In this document: positions 23,592 through 32,059 of the stretch, one piece after another
Layout of the letters: every line of letters begins with the position of its first letter
How positions within the stretch are numbered: position 1 is the first letter of the stretch
From: Sphingobacterium arenae
Lineage (GTDB): Bacteria > Bacteroidota > Bacteroidia > Sphingobacteriales > Sphingobacteriaceae
Reading direction: 5' to 3'
DNA: 64,000 nucleotides
Assembly: GCF_014692505.1 (NCBI RefSeq)
Contig: NZ_JACNYK010000007.1
Location: 124,001 to 188,000, forward strand
Notes under the pieces: model-generated
The model's input: only the letters and a program-made list of their open reading frames with translations
The model's database searches: none
Told to the model about the DNA's origin: nothing
Translations under genes and position numbers: made by a program

Positions 23592-24443
23592 TTAATAAAT
23601 CAAATTTTCCAGTAAGTTTCGCCGTTGTTGCTGTGGATTGGAACCTCCTCCGAAAACCCTATTATTACCTAACGCATCGAAAAAGTTGTTCATGGTCATG
23701 GGCTTACTTTTTTTATCTCGCCATTGATTCGGTACGTTGTCTACCACAAAATCTACTTTTCGCGCCCAATAATTGATATGCATTTCAGGTATAGCGAGAC
23801 CCAGAATCATGCCGGGGAGTCCGTGTACTAATGCAGGCCCGCCGGATACGGGGATCTGGTCGGTGTAAAATGCAACTATATAAAGAGAGTCTGGTGTGGC
23901 ACCATTGACGCGCCGGCAATCATATCCGGCTATGTTTCGGTACTCATCTGTAAAACGCCAGGTAATTTGTTGTAATGAATCCTGTAATAGATATTTTTCG
24001 TCCAGCTCCAGCTCCAATTCGCTTATGCCCTCACGGAAATTTTGGTAATATGTTTTATGCTCACCGGGTCTTGCCGCTCGTCGGACATTCGTTCCCCCTC
24101 TACGGTTGGTGTTTCTGCTGCTGGCTCTACCGCGACCGGAGGTCGTGGCGTTTTCGGTCGTTTCTTCGACTTCAGCTGGAATCATGAGTGTTTGGTCGTT
24201 GTCAAACCGCAGTGTAAACATGGACGAGTTTTTTTCGGGAACGTCATCAATATTGCCGCCAAAACGCATCATCATGCCCCGGTTTCTGCCGTCCTGTCGG
24301 GTGCTCATTTCGCGGATTCTAGCCCTTATATATACTTCTTTTTCGAAGCTGATAATACCTTTGGATGGGAAGTAAGCGTGTTGGGCTATTGTGTCGATAC
24401 AGCAGTAGACCAGAACGAGAACCAATAAAATAAATTTGCTCAT
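23592..24443 (-). CDS. GLPGLI family protein
   Basis: The 283-residue secreted protein has a signal peptide (residues 1-20, ending TIAQ). It carries the family-naming segment as HGLPGMILGL near residue 213, followed by EMHINYWARKV. GLPGLI proteins are confined mainly to Bacteroidota; their role is unknown and they typically sit beside an outer-membrane receptor. Here the receptor gene lies 3 bases upstream on the same strand. An Arg/Asn/Gly-rich low-complexity stretch (about residues 98-118) sits in the first half. The C-terminus is Gln/Arg-rich. The pair may act in export or assembly at the outer membrane; that is inference. Confidence 0.88.
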   Translation of the reverse strand: MSKFILLVLVLVYCCIDTIAQHAYFPSKGIISFEKEVYIRARIREMSTRQDGRNRGMMMRFGGNIDDVPEKNSSMFTLRFDNDQTLMIPAEVEETTENATTSGRGRASSRNTNRRGGTNVRRAARPGEHKTYYQNFREGISELELELDEKYLLQDSLQQITWRFTDEYRNIAGYDCRRVNGATPDSLYIVAFYTDQIPVSGGPALVHGLPGMILGLAIPEMHINYWARKVDFVVDNVPNQWRDKKSKPMTMNNFFDALGNNRVFGGGSNPQQQRRNLLENLIY

Positions 24444-24446
24444 TTT

Positions 24447-27122
24447 TTAATCTTCTCTTTTCTTTCCTAAATTCTTGTTAAAATCCCATTTCATACCAAC
24501 CATAAAATATTGTGTAATCATTTCTTGTTGTGTTTCGGAAAAGCTATTGTTATTAAAAGAACGATTGGTATTGTTAAAGCTATTAAATACGTCGAAAGCT
24601 TTAATGCTCAGTAACAGCGATTCGTTTGTTAGCAGTTTACGTGTAAGTTCCAAGTTCATGTAGAACTGTTGGATAGGCTCTGGAAAAACTTTGGATTTTC
24701 CCGTATAGCTATAGAATAACACTTGAGTTAGGCTAAATTTAAAGGGTAAAAAGTATTTTAAGTCGGTATTTGCTGAAGATCGAAATGCAGTGTTATTGAG
24801 TTGACTCTGTATCGTATTTACCTCATTGTTCACCCCGAGGCTTAGATTGAGGTTAAAGTCTATGTTTTTCGAGTTTTGCTTATTTGCATTGATCCCAGCA
24901 TTAGCATTTGTGTTATTACTGCGATTGAGTTCGCCATTGATATATCCATAGTTATTGCTGAATTGTATCGATGTAAACGGACCAAACTGGACACTACCAT
25001 TTAAGATCGGACGGGTATAGTTGGCGTGAACACGTCCGTTCCAATTAACATGATCCTGGATATTGACGAATGTTGTCGTTGTTCTTCCCTCGTCGTCAAT
25101 GATAGACCGATTGACGATGGCATTTTTCGTGAAGCCCGCATTTGCATTCATGTTAAAGGATGAAGCTTTCAATAGGCTAAACTTATTAAAATTGAAGTTT
25201 ATATTGTTGTTTGTTTCCCGTTTCAAATCTGGATTTCCAAGTTGCCGATACAATTCGTTGGTAGGCGGTTGGATAGGTTGTAGCTGCGAAAAGCTAGGTA
25301 CATTTGTGTTGTTTTGATAACCCAATGTGAGATTCTTGTTGTTTGTTATTCTATAGGACACATTTGCATTTAAATTGTTCTGCCAGAAGTTTCGGGACAG
25401 TCCAATATTCCGATAACTGTCCGTTAGTTCCTGGTGTCTGTGCGTTAAACGGTTGGATAGATTTACATTGAACTTATCGCTATGGAAGTTTAAGTTGATA
25501 TTCATACCATTGGTATGTGCATTATTTGTTTCGTTTTTTGAATAGAGACTATCCAAGATACGGGTAGCGTCGGTATCATTATTATATGCATTGACGAGGG
25601 CATCTCGAGCAGAGGTATTGAAGTTGTAGCCCAATGTAAGGTTTAATTGTTTTGTTATAGGCTCACTGATGTTAACCGATGCCCCGAGATTATTGCTTTT
25701 ATTTTCGGATAAACGTGTTTGGTCAACGATGACTGTATCCTGAATAGCACCAAGTGCGTCATATAAATTTGTTTGTTCATTTACTTGGTTGGTGGATGTT
25801 GAGTTGTCTACCTGTGTATTAAGATGAAGATTTAAACTTCGACCTTTTTTATTTAATCGCCTTCGATAGTCTACTCGTAAATTAAGGTTTTCGTTATCAC
25901 TTTCATTATTGTTCTGGCTTTCGAACTCGTTTGCTTTTATGTTTTCATTTCGCAACGTGCTGCTAGAGGAGTGGGAAGCAGTCGTCTGTTGTCCTTTGCT
26001 GCCGTTCAGCTGGATGTTTAAATTGCTTATTGAATCGATTCGGTAACGAATTTGAGAACGCAAGGCATGGTTTCTACTGTCATTTTCCGAGGCTCCTTCT
26101 CGTGTAGTTTCCTGTGTCTGATTGTCGTTCAATACACGTTTGTTATAACTGTTGGACTCGTTTGCCGTACCATTATTCGTGAAATTGTAACTTGAGGTTA
26201 AGTGCAGCTTTTTTTCAAAGAAGTTGTTTTCGTAATTTATTCCAGCACTTTTATGCATAGGGTGTCCAATGATTTGATTATTCATACGGATCCGGCTGGC
26301 ATCCCCGCTATTGCCCATGTTATTCCAGTTACCTGTGACGGCAAGGCGTTCGGACCTGTTAAACTTCGCCGCGAATGCGTTAAAGTCAAATAGTCCCTTC
26401 GTTCCTGTACTCGCATTGGCATTTCCAAATATGCCGCGCCTAGCTTCTTCTTTCAATACTACGTTGACCGTTTGAAGTCTTACACCGTCATCAATGCCCG
26501 TCAATTCTGCTTCTTCAGACTTTCGTTCATATACTTGGACTTTGTCAACTGCATCTGCTCTAACGTTACGAATGGCAATCTTGGGATCATAACCGAAAAA
26601 TTCTTCTCCATCGATTAAAACTTTGGATACATTTTTGCCTTGTGCTGTTATTTCACCGGAAGCAGATACGGTTAATCCGGGTAGCCTACGCAAGAGATCT
26701 TCTAGTTTGGCGTTCTTTTCCGTTTCAAAACTGCCTGCATCGTATTCTATTGTATCACCTTTGATTTTAATGGGGATTTTTTGATTGATGACAACTTCTT
26801 CAAGTACATTGGATTGCGAGTTGATTCCGATTGTTTTCAGATCAATATTGTCGTCTTCTATTTCTAATGATTGGCTATAAATCTCGAACTTGGGATAGGT
26901 AACTAATAGCAAGTATTCTCCCTTTTTAATTTTTTCCAAGTTAAACTTCCCGCTCGGGTTGGCGCGTGTGAAATACCGCATGATGGAATCTGTATCTAAA
27001 AGAACTATGGAAGCATTCTCCAATTCCTTTTGATCTGCTTGGTCAACAACTACTCCTTGTATGGACTGTGCAAACAGGTAATGGCTAATTAGGCACAGAA
27101 AAATAAGTGTACACCTTTTCAT
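24447..27122 (-). CDS. Outer-membrane beta-barrel protein, TonB-receptor-like
   Basis: The 891-residue protein has a signal peptide (to about residue 18, ending LFAQ), a carboxypeptidase-regulatory-like domain (about 20-105), a plug-like segment (LRRLPGLTVSASGEITAQGK, then VSKVLIDGEEFFG) and a large Asn-rich beta-barrel of the OMP_b-brl_3 type. The C-terminus ends in charged residues rather than the usual aromatic one. Ligand unknown. The GLPGLI gene follows after 3 bases, a pairing typical of this phylum. A perfect -7 box (TAGCTTTG) ends only 4 bases before the ATG, so the mRNA may be leaderless. Confidence 0.88.
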   Translation of the reverse strand: MKRCTLIFLCLISHYLFAQSIQGVVVDQADQKELENASIVLLDTDSIMRYFTRANPSGKFNLEKIKKGEYLLLVTYPKFEIYSQSLEIEDDNIDLKTIGINSQSNVLEEVVINQKIPIKIKGDTIEYDAGSFETEKNAKLEDLLRRLPGLTVSASGEITAQGKNVSKVLIDGEEFFGYDPKIAIRNVRADAVDKVQVYERKSEEAELTGIDDGVRLQTVNVVLKEEARRGIFGNANASTGTKGLFDFNAFAAKFNRSERLAVTGNWNNMGNSGDASRIRMNNQIIGHPMHKSAGINYENNFFEKKLHLTSSYNFTNNGTANESNSYNKRVLNDNQTQETTREGASENDSRNHALRSQIRYRIDSISNLNIQLNGSKGQQTTASHSSSSTLRNENIKANEFESQNNNESDNENLNLRVDYRRRLNKKGRSLNLHLNTQVDNSTSTNQVNEQTNLYDALGAIQDTVIVDQTRLSENKSNNLGASVNISEPITKQLNLTLGYNFNTSARDALVNAYNNDTDATRILDSLYSKNETNNAHTNGMNINLNFHSDKFNVNLSNRLTHRHQELTDSYRNIGLSRNFWQNNLNANVSYRITNNKNLTLGYQNNTNVPSFSQLQPIQPPTNELYRQLGNPDLKRETNNNINFNFNKFSLLKASSFNMNANAGFTKNAIVNRSIIDDEGRTTTTFVNIQDHVNWNGRVHANYTRPILNGSVQFGPFTSIQFSNNYGYINGELNRSNNTNANAGINANKQNSKNIDFNLNLSLGVNNEVNTIQSQLNNTAFRSSANTDLKYFLPFKFSLTQVLFYSYTGKSKVFPEPIQQFYMNLELTRKLLTNESLLLSIKAFDVFNSFNNTNRSFNNNSFSETQQEMITQYFMVGMKWDFNKNLGKKRED

Positions 27123-27126
27123 TAAT

Positions 27127-27134
27127 CAAAGCTA
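27127..27134 (-). promoter_or_regulatory. -7 box of the receptor/GLPGLI unit, 4 bases before the ATG
   Basis: The minus strand reads TAGCTTTG, then ATTA, then ATG at 27122. It is an exact TAnnTTTG match; no clear -33 element is seen. Confidence 0.5.
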
Positions 27135-27210
27135 GTAGGTCAAAGAAAAGAAGAAAATGGATAAAATCATGTTAAAACGACACTTGTAATAGATTTGATA
27201 CAAAAAACAA

Positions 27211-27242
27211 AAAAAGCGTAGATTTTAAATCTACGCTTTTTT
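27211..27242 (-). terminator. Terminator of pyk
   Basis: The arms AAAAAGCGTAGATT and AATCTACGCTTTTTT form a strong hairpin 17 bases after the pyk stop on the minus strand, with T runs on both strands. Confidence 0.92.
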
Positions 27243-27258
27243 GTGAGTTACCTCCATG

Positions 27259-28689
27259 TTAATCCAATTGAGACACCCTGATGGTGTTTGTTTTGCCTTT
27301 TTGATGCAACGGTGTAGAGGCGGTGTTGATGACAATCTGACCTGGAGATATCAGATTTAGCTCTTTAAGTAAACCGTTTACATCTTGAATAGTTCCATCT
27401 GTACTCTCAAACTTGCTATATACGAAAACCCGTACTCCCCATACTAAGCTCAATAAATTTATTAACTTCTTATTGCCGGTGAAGACATATATATCGGTGT
27501 TCGGGCGATAACTTGAGATTTCAAATGCAGTATAGCCTGACGATGTCATAACGGCTATAGCGGATGCATTGGTGTTTTTGGCAAGATGAATCGAGGAGCT
27601 ACAAATGGCGTCCGGTATTCGTGTTGTATTGGCGTGAACACTGTCTTTGTGACTGTAATACGGATAAGAGGTGCGCTCTACTTGGATAATTATTTTTGCC
27701 ATTGTTTCGATGACAATTTCTGGAAATTCGCCGACCGATGTCTCTCCACTTAGCATCACAGCATCAGCACCATCTAAGACAGAATTGGCAACATCGTTTA
27801 CTTCTGCTCGAGTAGGACGTGGCGTGGTAATCATGCTTTCCAACATCTGCGTCGCAATGATAACCGGTTTTGAAAGGTCACGACATTTTTGTACGATTGT
27901 CTTCTGTAAGCCAGGTACCACTTCCATTGGCATCTCTACACCGAGATCTCCGCGAGCAACCATAATTGCATCAGTTGCTTCTATAATGGCGTCAATATTA
28001 TCTATTGCTTCAGGTTTCTCTATTTTAGCAATCACTAACGCATGGCTTCCTTTTTCTTTAATGATTTCTTTGCATTGATGAATGTCTTCTGCTGAGCGCA
28101 CAAAAGACATGGCAATCCAATCGGCCCCATTGTCCAAAGCAAAATGAAGATTATCTAAATCTTCTTCTGTTAGAGATGGAATGGAAACTTTTGTGTTAGG
28201 AAGGTTGACTCCTTTGCGGGAGGTCAATACGCCGCCATGCACTACCTGACATTTTACCGTATCTTTATGGTTCGTGCTGATGACTCTCAATTGTAACTTC
28301 CCGTCGTCTAATAAGATAATCTCATTTTCTTTAACATCATTTGGAAAGTTTTCGTAGGTTATATATATACGCTTTTCGTCGCCTATGAGTTCCTTGGTTG
28401 TGATTTCAACTTCGGTGCCATTTATTAAGATAGCGCCACCTTCCTTCATTTTTCCGATACGAATTTTAGGACCTTGAAGGTCTGCCAAAATTCCAACGTT
28501 AAAGGGATGTTCCTGATTGATTTCTTGGATGGTTTTTATGACTTTAAGATGGTCGTCTTGACTTCCGTGAGAGAAATTAAGACGGCAAACATCCACTCCT
28601 TTTGCAATCATGTTGGTCAATATTGTCTTATCCGACGATGCCGGACCTAATGTAGCGACAATTTTTGTCCTTTTTTGAATCTTATTCAT
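27259..28689 (-). CDS. pyk: Pyruvate kinase
   Basis: Pyruvate kinase transfers phosphate from phosphoenolpyruvate to ADP in the last step of glycolysis. The 476-residue protein shows the TIM barrel with TKIVATLGPAS, NFSHGS, IAMSFVRSAED, IAKIEKPEAI (catalytic lysine) and MVARGDLGVEMP (metal and substrate binding). The B domain and the C-terminal allosteric domain follow. The length is normal for bacteria. The IPExxxVDY-like gene lies 127 bases upstream on the same strand, a linkage I recall from many Bacteroidota. A perfect -7 box lies in that gap. Confidence 0.98.
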   Translation of the reverse strand: MNKIQKRTKIVATLGPASSDKTILTNMIAKGVDVCRLNFSHGSQDDHLKVIKTIQEINQEHPFNVGILADLQGPKIRIGKMKEGGAILINGTEVEITTKELIGDEKRIYITYENFPNDVKENEIILLDDGKLQLRVISTNHKDTVKCQVVHGGVLTSRKGVNLPNTKVSIPSLTEEDLDNLHFALDNGADWIAMSFVRSAEDIHQCKEIIKEKGSHALVIAKIEKPEAIDNIDAIIEATDAIMVARGDLGVEMPMEVVPGLQKTIVQKCRDLSKPVIIATQMLESMITTPRPTRAEVNDVANSVLDGADAVMLSGETSVGEFPEIVIETMAKIIIQVERTSYPYYSHKDSVHANTTRIPDAICSSSIHLAKNTNASAIAVMTSSGYTAFEISSYRPNTDIYVFTGNKKLINLLSLVWGVRVFVYSKFESTDGTIQDVNGLLKELNLISPGQIVINTASTPLHQKGKTNTIRVSQLD

Positions 28690-28743
28690 TTACAGTGTTT
28701 TATTTATGTATATTTTATCTTCTTATGAAGTAACAGAATAGTG

Positions 28744-28751
28744 CAAAAATA
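28744..28751 (-). promoter_or_regulatory. -7 box of pyk
   Basis: The minus strand reads TATTTTTG, an exact TAnnTTTG match 54 bases before the pyk ATG. It indicates a promoter separate from that of the upstream IPExxxVDY-like gene. Confidence 0.55.
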
Positions 28752-28816
28752 GCAATCTGTTTAATAAGTCAGGTTTAAGAAAGTGTAAATTTTACACTTT
28801 GTGTCGTTTTAAAGTG

Positions 28817-29323
28817 CTAAAATATAAGATTTTCTTTGGATTTCAATGAACCTGGATCTAACTTTTTAGCAAGAATAACCTCGCTGATGTCTTTGATCTC
28901 CGCTAACAACCTGCGAAGGTCGTCTCGGTCAATGTAGTGTTTGATGATTAAAAAATAGTCGAAATTTGGAAGCTCCGGTAGGAGAAATACCCCCTCTAAA
29001 CTACGGTTGTTTATGATATAGAACTCGAATTCAAAGTTGTTGTCACAGTAGCGGTAAATTGTAAAATAGTGTTTGAGGAGTTTTTTTTGTTTGTTTTTCT
29101 CGTATACGATATGGTAATCCATTTCATCTCGATCTTTTTCTTTTACATATCCTTTATGGTCTACATAATCTTCTTTTCCGCGTACAAATGCTAAACCGGT
29201 ATGCTTATATAGAAAATGACAGAGTCTGTAATCACGAAGTGGTGAACTGATACCAATCAAAGCAAAATCGAGTTCGATATCAAAATCGAGGTCCAGTGTC
29301 AGATGTTTTTTTGTTATGCTCAC
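28817..29323 (-). CDS. IPExxxVDY-like family protein
   Basis: The 168-residue cytosolic protein is of unknown function and typical of Bacteroidota. The family is named for a segment that reads LPELPNFDYFL here (about residues 115-125), so the motif is present in a divergent form. The rest is rich in Asp, Tyr and Phe, with no membrane segment and no catalytic signature. Its position between pyk and the divergent acpP-fabF-rnc genes matches the arrangement I recall in related genomes. That suggests a conserved housekeeping role, perhaps in RNA or lipid metabolism, but nothing in the sequence says which. Confidence 0.75.
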   Translation of the reverse strand: MSITKKHLTLDLDFDIELDFALIGISSPLRDYRLCHFLYKHTGLAFVRGKEDYVDHKGYVKEKDRDEMDYHIVYEKNKQKKLLKHYFTIYRYCDNNFEFEFYIINNRSLEGVFLLPELPNFDYFLIIKHYIDRDDLRRLLAEIKDISEVILAKKLDPGSLKSKENLIF

Positions 29324-29520
29324 AGTTTTCGAAATTAGGAAAAAAACACCTGTAAAGCACGTTTTTACTTATTTTTATGCTTAAAACACCGGTTGGTTTT
29401 AAAGTTCTTGGTATAAACAAAAAAAATTGTTAATATTGGATACGCTCTGTATGGCAGCGGTTTTTGGACGGATTACGGAGTCTGAACGTTCTTCTTTCCC
29501 ATCATCAACTCAAAAAAGGG

Positions 29521-29551
29521 TTTGATAATTGGGGAAATTTATTTTTCTTTG
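29521..29551 (+). promoter_or_regulatory. Promoter of acpP
   Basis: TTTG (29521-29524), 19 bases, then TTTCTTTG (29544-29551), with one mismatch from TAnnTTTG. The acpP ATG follows after 33 bases. An in-frame ORF reading starts at 29522 inside this promoter, which rules that longer start out. Confidence 0.65.
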
Positions 29552-29584
29552 CACAGATTTATTAAACAATTAAATTATAAAATC

Positions 29585-29824
29585 ATGTCAGATATCGCAT
29601 CAAGAGTAAAAGCAATTATCGTTGAAAAGTTAGGTGTAGACGAAGCAGAAGTAACACCAGAAGCTTCATTCACGAATGATTTAGGTGCAGACTCACTTGA
29701 TACAGTGGAGTTGATCATGGAGTTCGAAAAAGAATTTAACGTAGCTATTCCAGATGATCAAGCTGAAAACATTAGCACAGTAGGTCAAGCTATCTCTTAT
29801 TTAGAAAAGAACGTTAATAACTAA
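29585..29824 (+). CDS. acpP: Acyl carrier protein
   Basis: ACP carries growing acyl chains on a 4'-phosphopantetheine arm during fatty acid synthesis. The 79-residue acidic protein has the attachment site Ser37 in GADSLDTVELIMEFE. The helix pattern and the start MSDIASRVKAIIVEKLGV are typical. The ATG at 29585 gives the standard length. fabF follows after 22 bases, so carrier and condensing enzyme are co-expressed. Confidence 0.98.
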   Translation: MSDIASRVKAIIVEKLGVDEAEVTPEASFTNDLGADSLDTVELIMEFEKEFNVAIPDDQAENISTVGQAISYLEKNVNN

Positions 29825-29846
29825 TTTATTAGGCCAAACATATTTA

Positions 29847-31100
29847 ATGGAGCTTAAAAGAGTAGTTGTAACAGGGTTAGGCGCCCTTACACCTTTAGGA
29901 AATGATGTTTCAAGTTATTGGAACGGATTGATTAATGGTGTGAGCGGCGCTGCTCCTATTACGCATTTCGATGCATCAAAATTTAAGACCCAATTCGCTT
30001 GTGAAGTGAAGGGATTTGATCCACATAATTATATGGATCGCAAAGAGGCTCGCAAGGTCGATCCTTTCGTTCAGTATGCTATCGCCTCTACAGATGAGGC
30101 CGTACAGGATGCTGGATTAGAATTCGATAAATTAGACAGAAATCGAATCGGTGTTATTTGGGGAGCTGGCATTGGTGGGCTGACGACTTTTACGGAAGAA
30201 GTGGCAAACTTTGTCCGAGGAGACGGAACACCTCGTTTCAATCCTTTCTTTATCCCGAAGATGCTTATTGATATCGCTCCTGGTCATATTTCTATGCGCT
30301 ATGGTTTGCATGGGCCAAATTTTTCGGCAGTTTCTGCCTGCGCCTCTGCCACAAATGCGATGATTGATGCCTTTAACTATATTCGGTTGGGTAAGGCTGA
30401 TATCGTTATCACTGGTGGATCTGAGGCGACGGTAAACGAAGCCGGGATAGGTGGGTTTAATGCAATGCATGCGCTGTCTACCCGCAATGACGACCCTAAA
30501 ACGGCATCTCGTCCATTTGACAAAGATCGTGATGGTTTTGTCTCGGGTGAAGGTTCCGGAGCTATTATCCTAGAAAGTCTGGAACATGCTCTGGCACGTG
30601 GAGCTAAAATTTATGCTGAAGTCGCAGGTGGTGGTATGAGTGCCGATGCCCACCACATTACCGCATCTCATCCCGAGGGGCTGGGGGCTAAATTAGCGAT
30701 GAACATGGCTGTTGCGGATGCAGAGCTCGAGTATTCGGATATTGATTATATCAATCTTCACGGTACATCTACACCGGTTGGGGATCTCAGTGAACCAAAA
30801 GCTATTATCGGGTTATTTGGCGAACATGCATATAAAATGAACCTCAGTTCGACAAAATCCATGACAGGACATCTTCTGGGGGCGGCTGGAGCTGTAGAGG
30901 CTATTGCTTCTATTTTGACAGTAAAAAATGATATTGTACCACCTACTATTAATCATTTTACGGATGACCCGGAGATTGATCCTAATCTAAACTTTACATT
31001 TAATAAGGCTCAGAAACGGGAGGTAGAGGCTGCATTGAGCAACACATTTGGTTTCGGTGGCCACAATGCATCCATTATTGTAAAGAAATACCACTCCTAA
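29847..31100 (+). CDS. fabF: 3-oxoacyl-ACP synthase II
   Basis: FabF elongates acyl-ACP by decarboxylative condensation with malonyl-ACP. In the 417-residue protein the Cys-His-His triad is visible: Cys165 in VSACASATNA, His in NLHGTSTPVGD and His in MTGHLLGAAGA. The GFGGHN motif near the C-terminus is also present. The length is normal for the KASII class. It lies between acpP and rnc, the same order as in many bacteria. A wobble-containing hairpin lies after the stop. Confidence 0.98.
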   Translation: MELKRVVVTGLGALTPLGNDVSSYWNGLINGVSGAAPITHFDASKFKTQFACEVKGFDPHNYMDRKEARKVDPFVQYAIASTDEAVQDAGLEFDKLDRNRIGVIWGAGIGGLTTFTEEVANFVRGDGTPRFNPFFIPKMLIDIAPGHISMRYGLHGPNFSAVSACASATNAMIDAFNYIRLGKADIVITGGSEATVNEAGIGGFNAMHALSTRNDDPKTASRPFDKDRDGFVSGEGSGAIILESLEHALARGAKIYAEVAGGGMSADAHHITASHPEGLGAKLAMNMAVADAELEYSDIDYINLHGTSTPVGDLSEPKAIIGLFGEHAYKMNLSSTKSMTGHLLGAAGAVEAIASILTVKNDIVPPTINHFTDDPEIDPNLNFTFNKAQKREVEAALSNTFGFGGHNASIIVKKYHS

Positions 31101-31133
31101 TATTGTATATTAAGAGATTATTAAAGTACAAAT

Positions 31134-31164
31134 AATAGGTGGTTTCGAAGAGAAACTGCCTATT
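31134..31164 (+). other. Hairpin in the fabF-rnc gap
   Basis: The arms 31134-31146 and 31152-31164 (AATAGG...GTTTC / GAAAC...CCTATT) can pair over 13 positions, including two G-U wobbles, around GAAGA. The run of T residues after it is weak, so it may be an attenuator or a processing site (RNase III acts on such stems) rather than a full terminator. Confidence 0.5.
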
Positions 31165-31184
31165 ACTTATTTATTATATACTTA

Positions 31185-31925
31185 ATGCCTTTCTTGAGGA
31201 TATATTATTTATACTTTTCACCATATAAAGCTTACGTTCGTAAACTAAAGAATATTCTTGGATTTGTTCCGGGGAATATTAAGTTGTATCAAATGGCTTT
31301 CCGGCATAAATCGGTGGCAACTACGATCAAAGGTGGTGTAAAGAATAGTAATGAAAGACTCGAGTTTTTAGGAGATGCGGTGTTAGGTAGTGTGGTTGCC
31401 GAACTGCTATTTAAGTTGTATCCTTACAAAGATGAAGGTTTTTTGACCGAACTTCGATCTAAAATTGTTAGCCGGGCTAACTTAAACCAATTATCCCAAA
31501 AATTGGGATTTAACGAATTGATAGAATATGACGCCCGTATGATTAGCTACCCAAATAAACAAGGGTCTTTGCTTGGCGACGCGTTCGAAGCAGTTGTTGG
31601 GGCGGTATATGTGGATAGAGGATACTCATTTACGCGCGAATTTCTATTAACAAGGATTATCAAGCCCCATGTTGATATTCATATGTTGGAAATCACCGAG
31701 ACCAATTTTAAAAGCCGGCTTATCGAGTGGTGCCAGCATTTTGGAAAGGACATCCAGTTTGTACCTGTCGAAAATCCTCCTGGAGAATCTCCAAAGTTGT
31801 TTACGGTGAAAGTTGTTGTTAATGGCGAAGTCCAAGGAATCGGAAAGGATTTTAATAAGAAAAGTGCTGAAAAACTTGCTGCGGAAAAGGCCTGCGAGGA
31901 ACTGAAAGTCTTTGATGTCGTCTGA
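31185..31925 (+). CDS. rnc: Ribonuclease III
   Basis: RNase III cuts double-stranded RNA in rRNA processing and mRNA control. The 246-residue protein has the nuclease signature ERLEFLGDAVLG (residues 58-68, catalytic acids Glu60 and Asp64), GDAFEAVVGAVYVD for the second acidic set, and a C-terminal double-stranded RNA-binding domain (about 168-242, ending EKLAAEKACEEL). An N-terminal extension of about 20 residues is aromatic-rich. The gene follows acpP-fabF, as in many bacteria. A hairpin just upstream could be a self-cleavage site, by analogy with known rnc autoregulation. Confidence 0.96.
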   Translation: MPFLRIYYLYFSPYKAYVRKLKNILGFVPGNIKLYQMAFRHKSVATTIKGGVKNSNERLEFLGDAVLGSVVAELLFKLYPYKDEGFLTELRSKIVSRANLNQLSQKLGFNELIEYDARMISYPNKQGSLLGDAFEAVVGAVYVDRGYSFTREFLLTRIIKPHVDIHMLEITETNFKSRLIEWCQHFGKDIQFVPVENPPGESPKLFTVKVVVNGEVQGIGKDFNKKSAEKLAAEKACEELKVFDVV

Positions 31926-31985
31926 ACCAGAATTATTCATAAGTTTTTATTTTCAATGGTACTCATGACCTCATTTCACGCGGTT

Positions 31986-32035
31986 CATGAGCTCACTTCG
32001 TTCGGTTTTGGTTCTTTTTCACGAGGAAAAAGAAC
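31986..32035 (+). repeat. Interspersed intergenic repeat, copy 2
   Basis: This 50-base element matches copy 1 at 4786-4836 in order and orientation: CATGAGCTC, CTTCGTTCGGTTTTG, then the hairpin. The arms GTTCTTTTTC (32011-32020) and GAAAAAGAAC (32026-32035) surround ACGAG. Relative to copy 1, one stem pair changes from T-A to C-G on both sides, which preserves pairing. It lies between rnc and hisS. Confidence 0.7.
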
Positions 32036-32047
32036 AAAGAAAATAAT

Positions 32048-32055
32048 TACCTTTG
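32048..32055 (+). promoter_or_regulatory. -7 box of hisS, 4 bases before the ATG
   Basis: TACCTTTG, then CCGT, then the hisS ATG at 32060. The box is an exact match. The repeat hairpin lies 12 bases upstream of it, where the -33 region would be. Confidence 0.55.
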
Positions 32056-32059
32056 CCGT

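Noticed and set aside
24042..24428. 128-codon ORF antisense to the GLPGLI gene
   Set aside because: It is low-complexity and overlaps a well-supported secreted protein gene.
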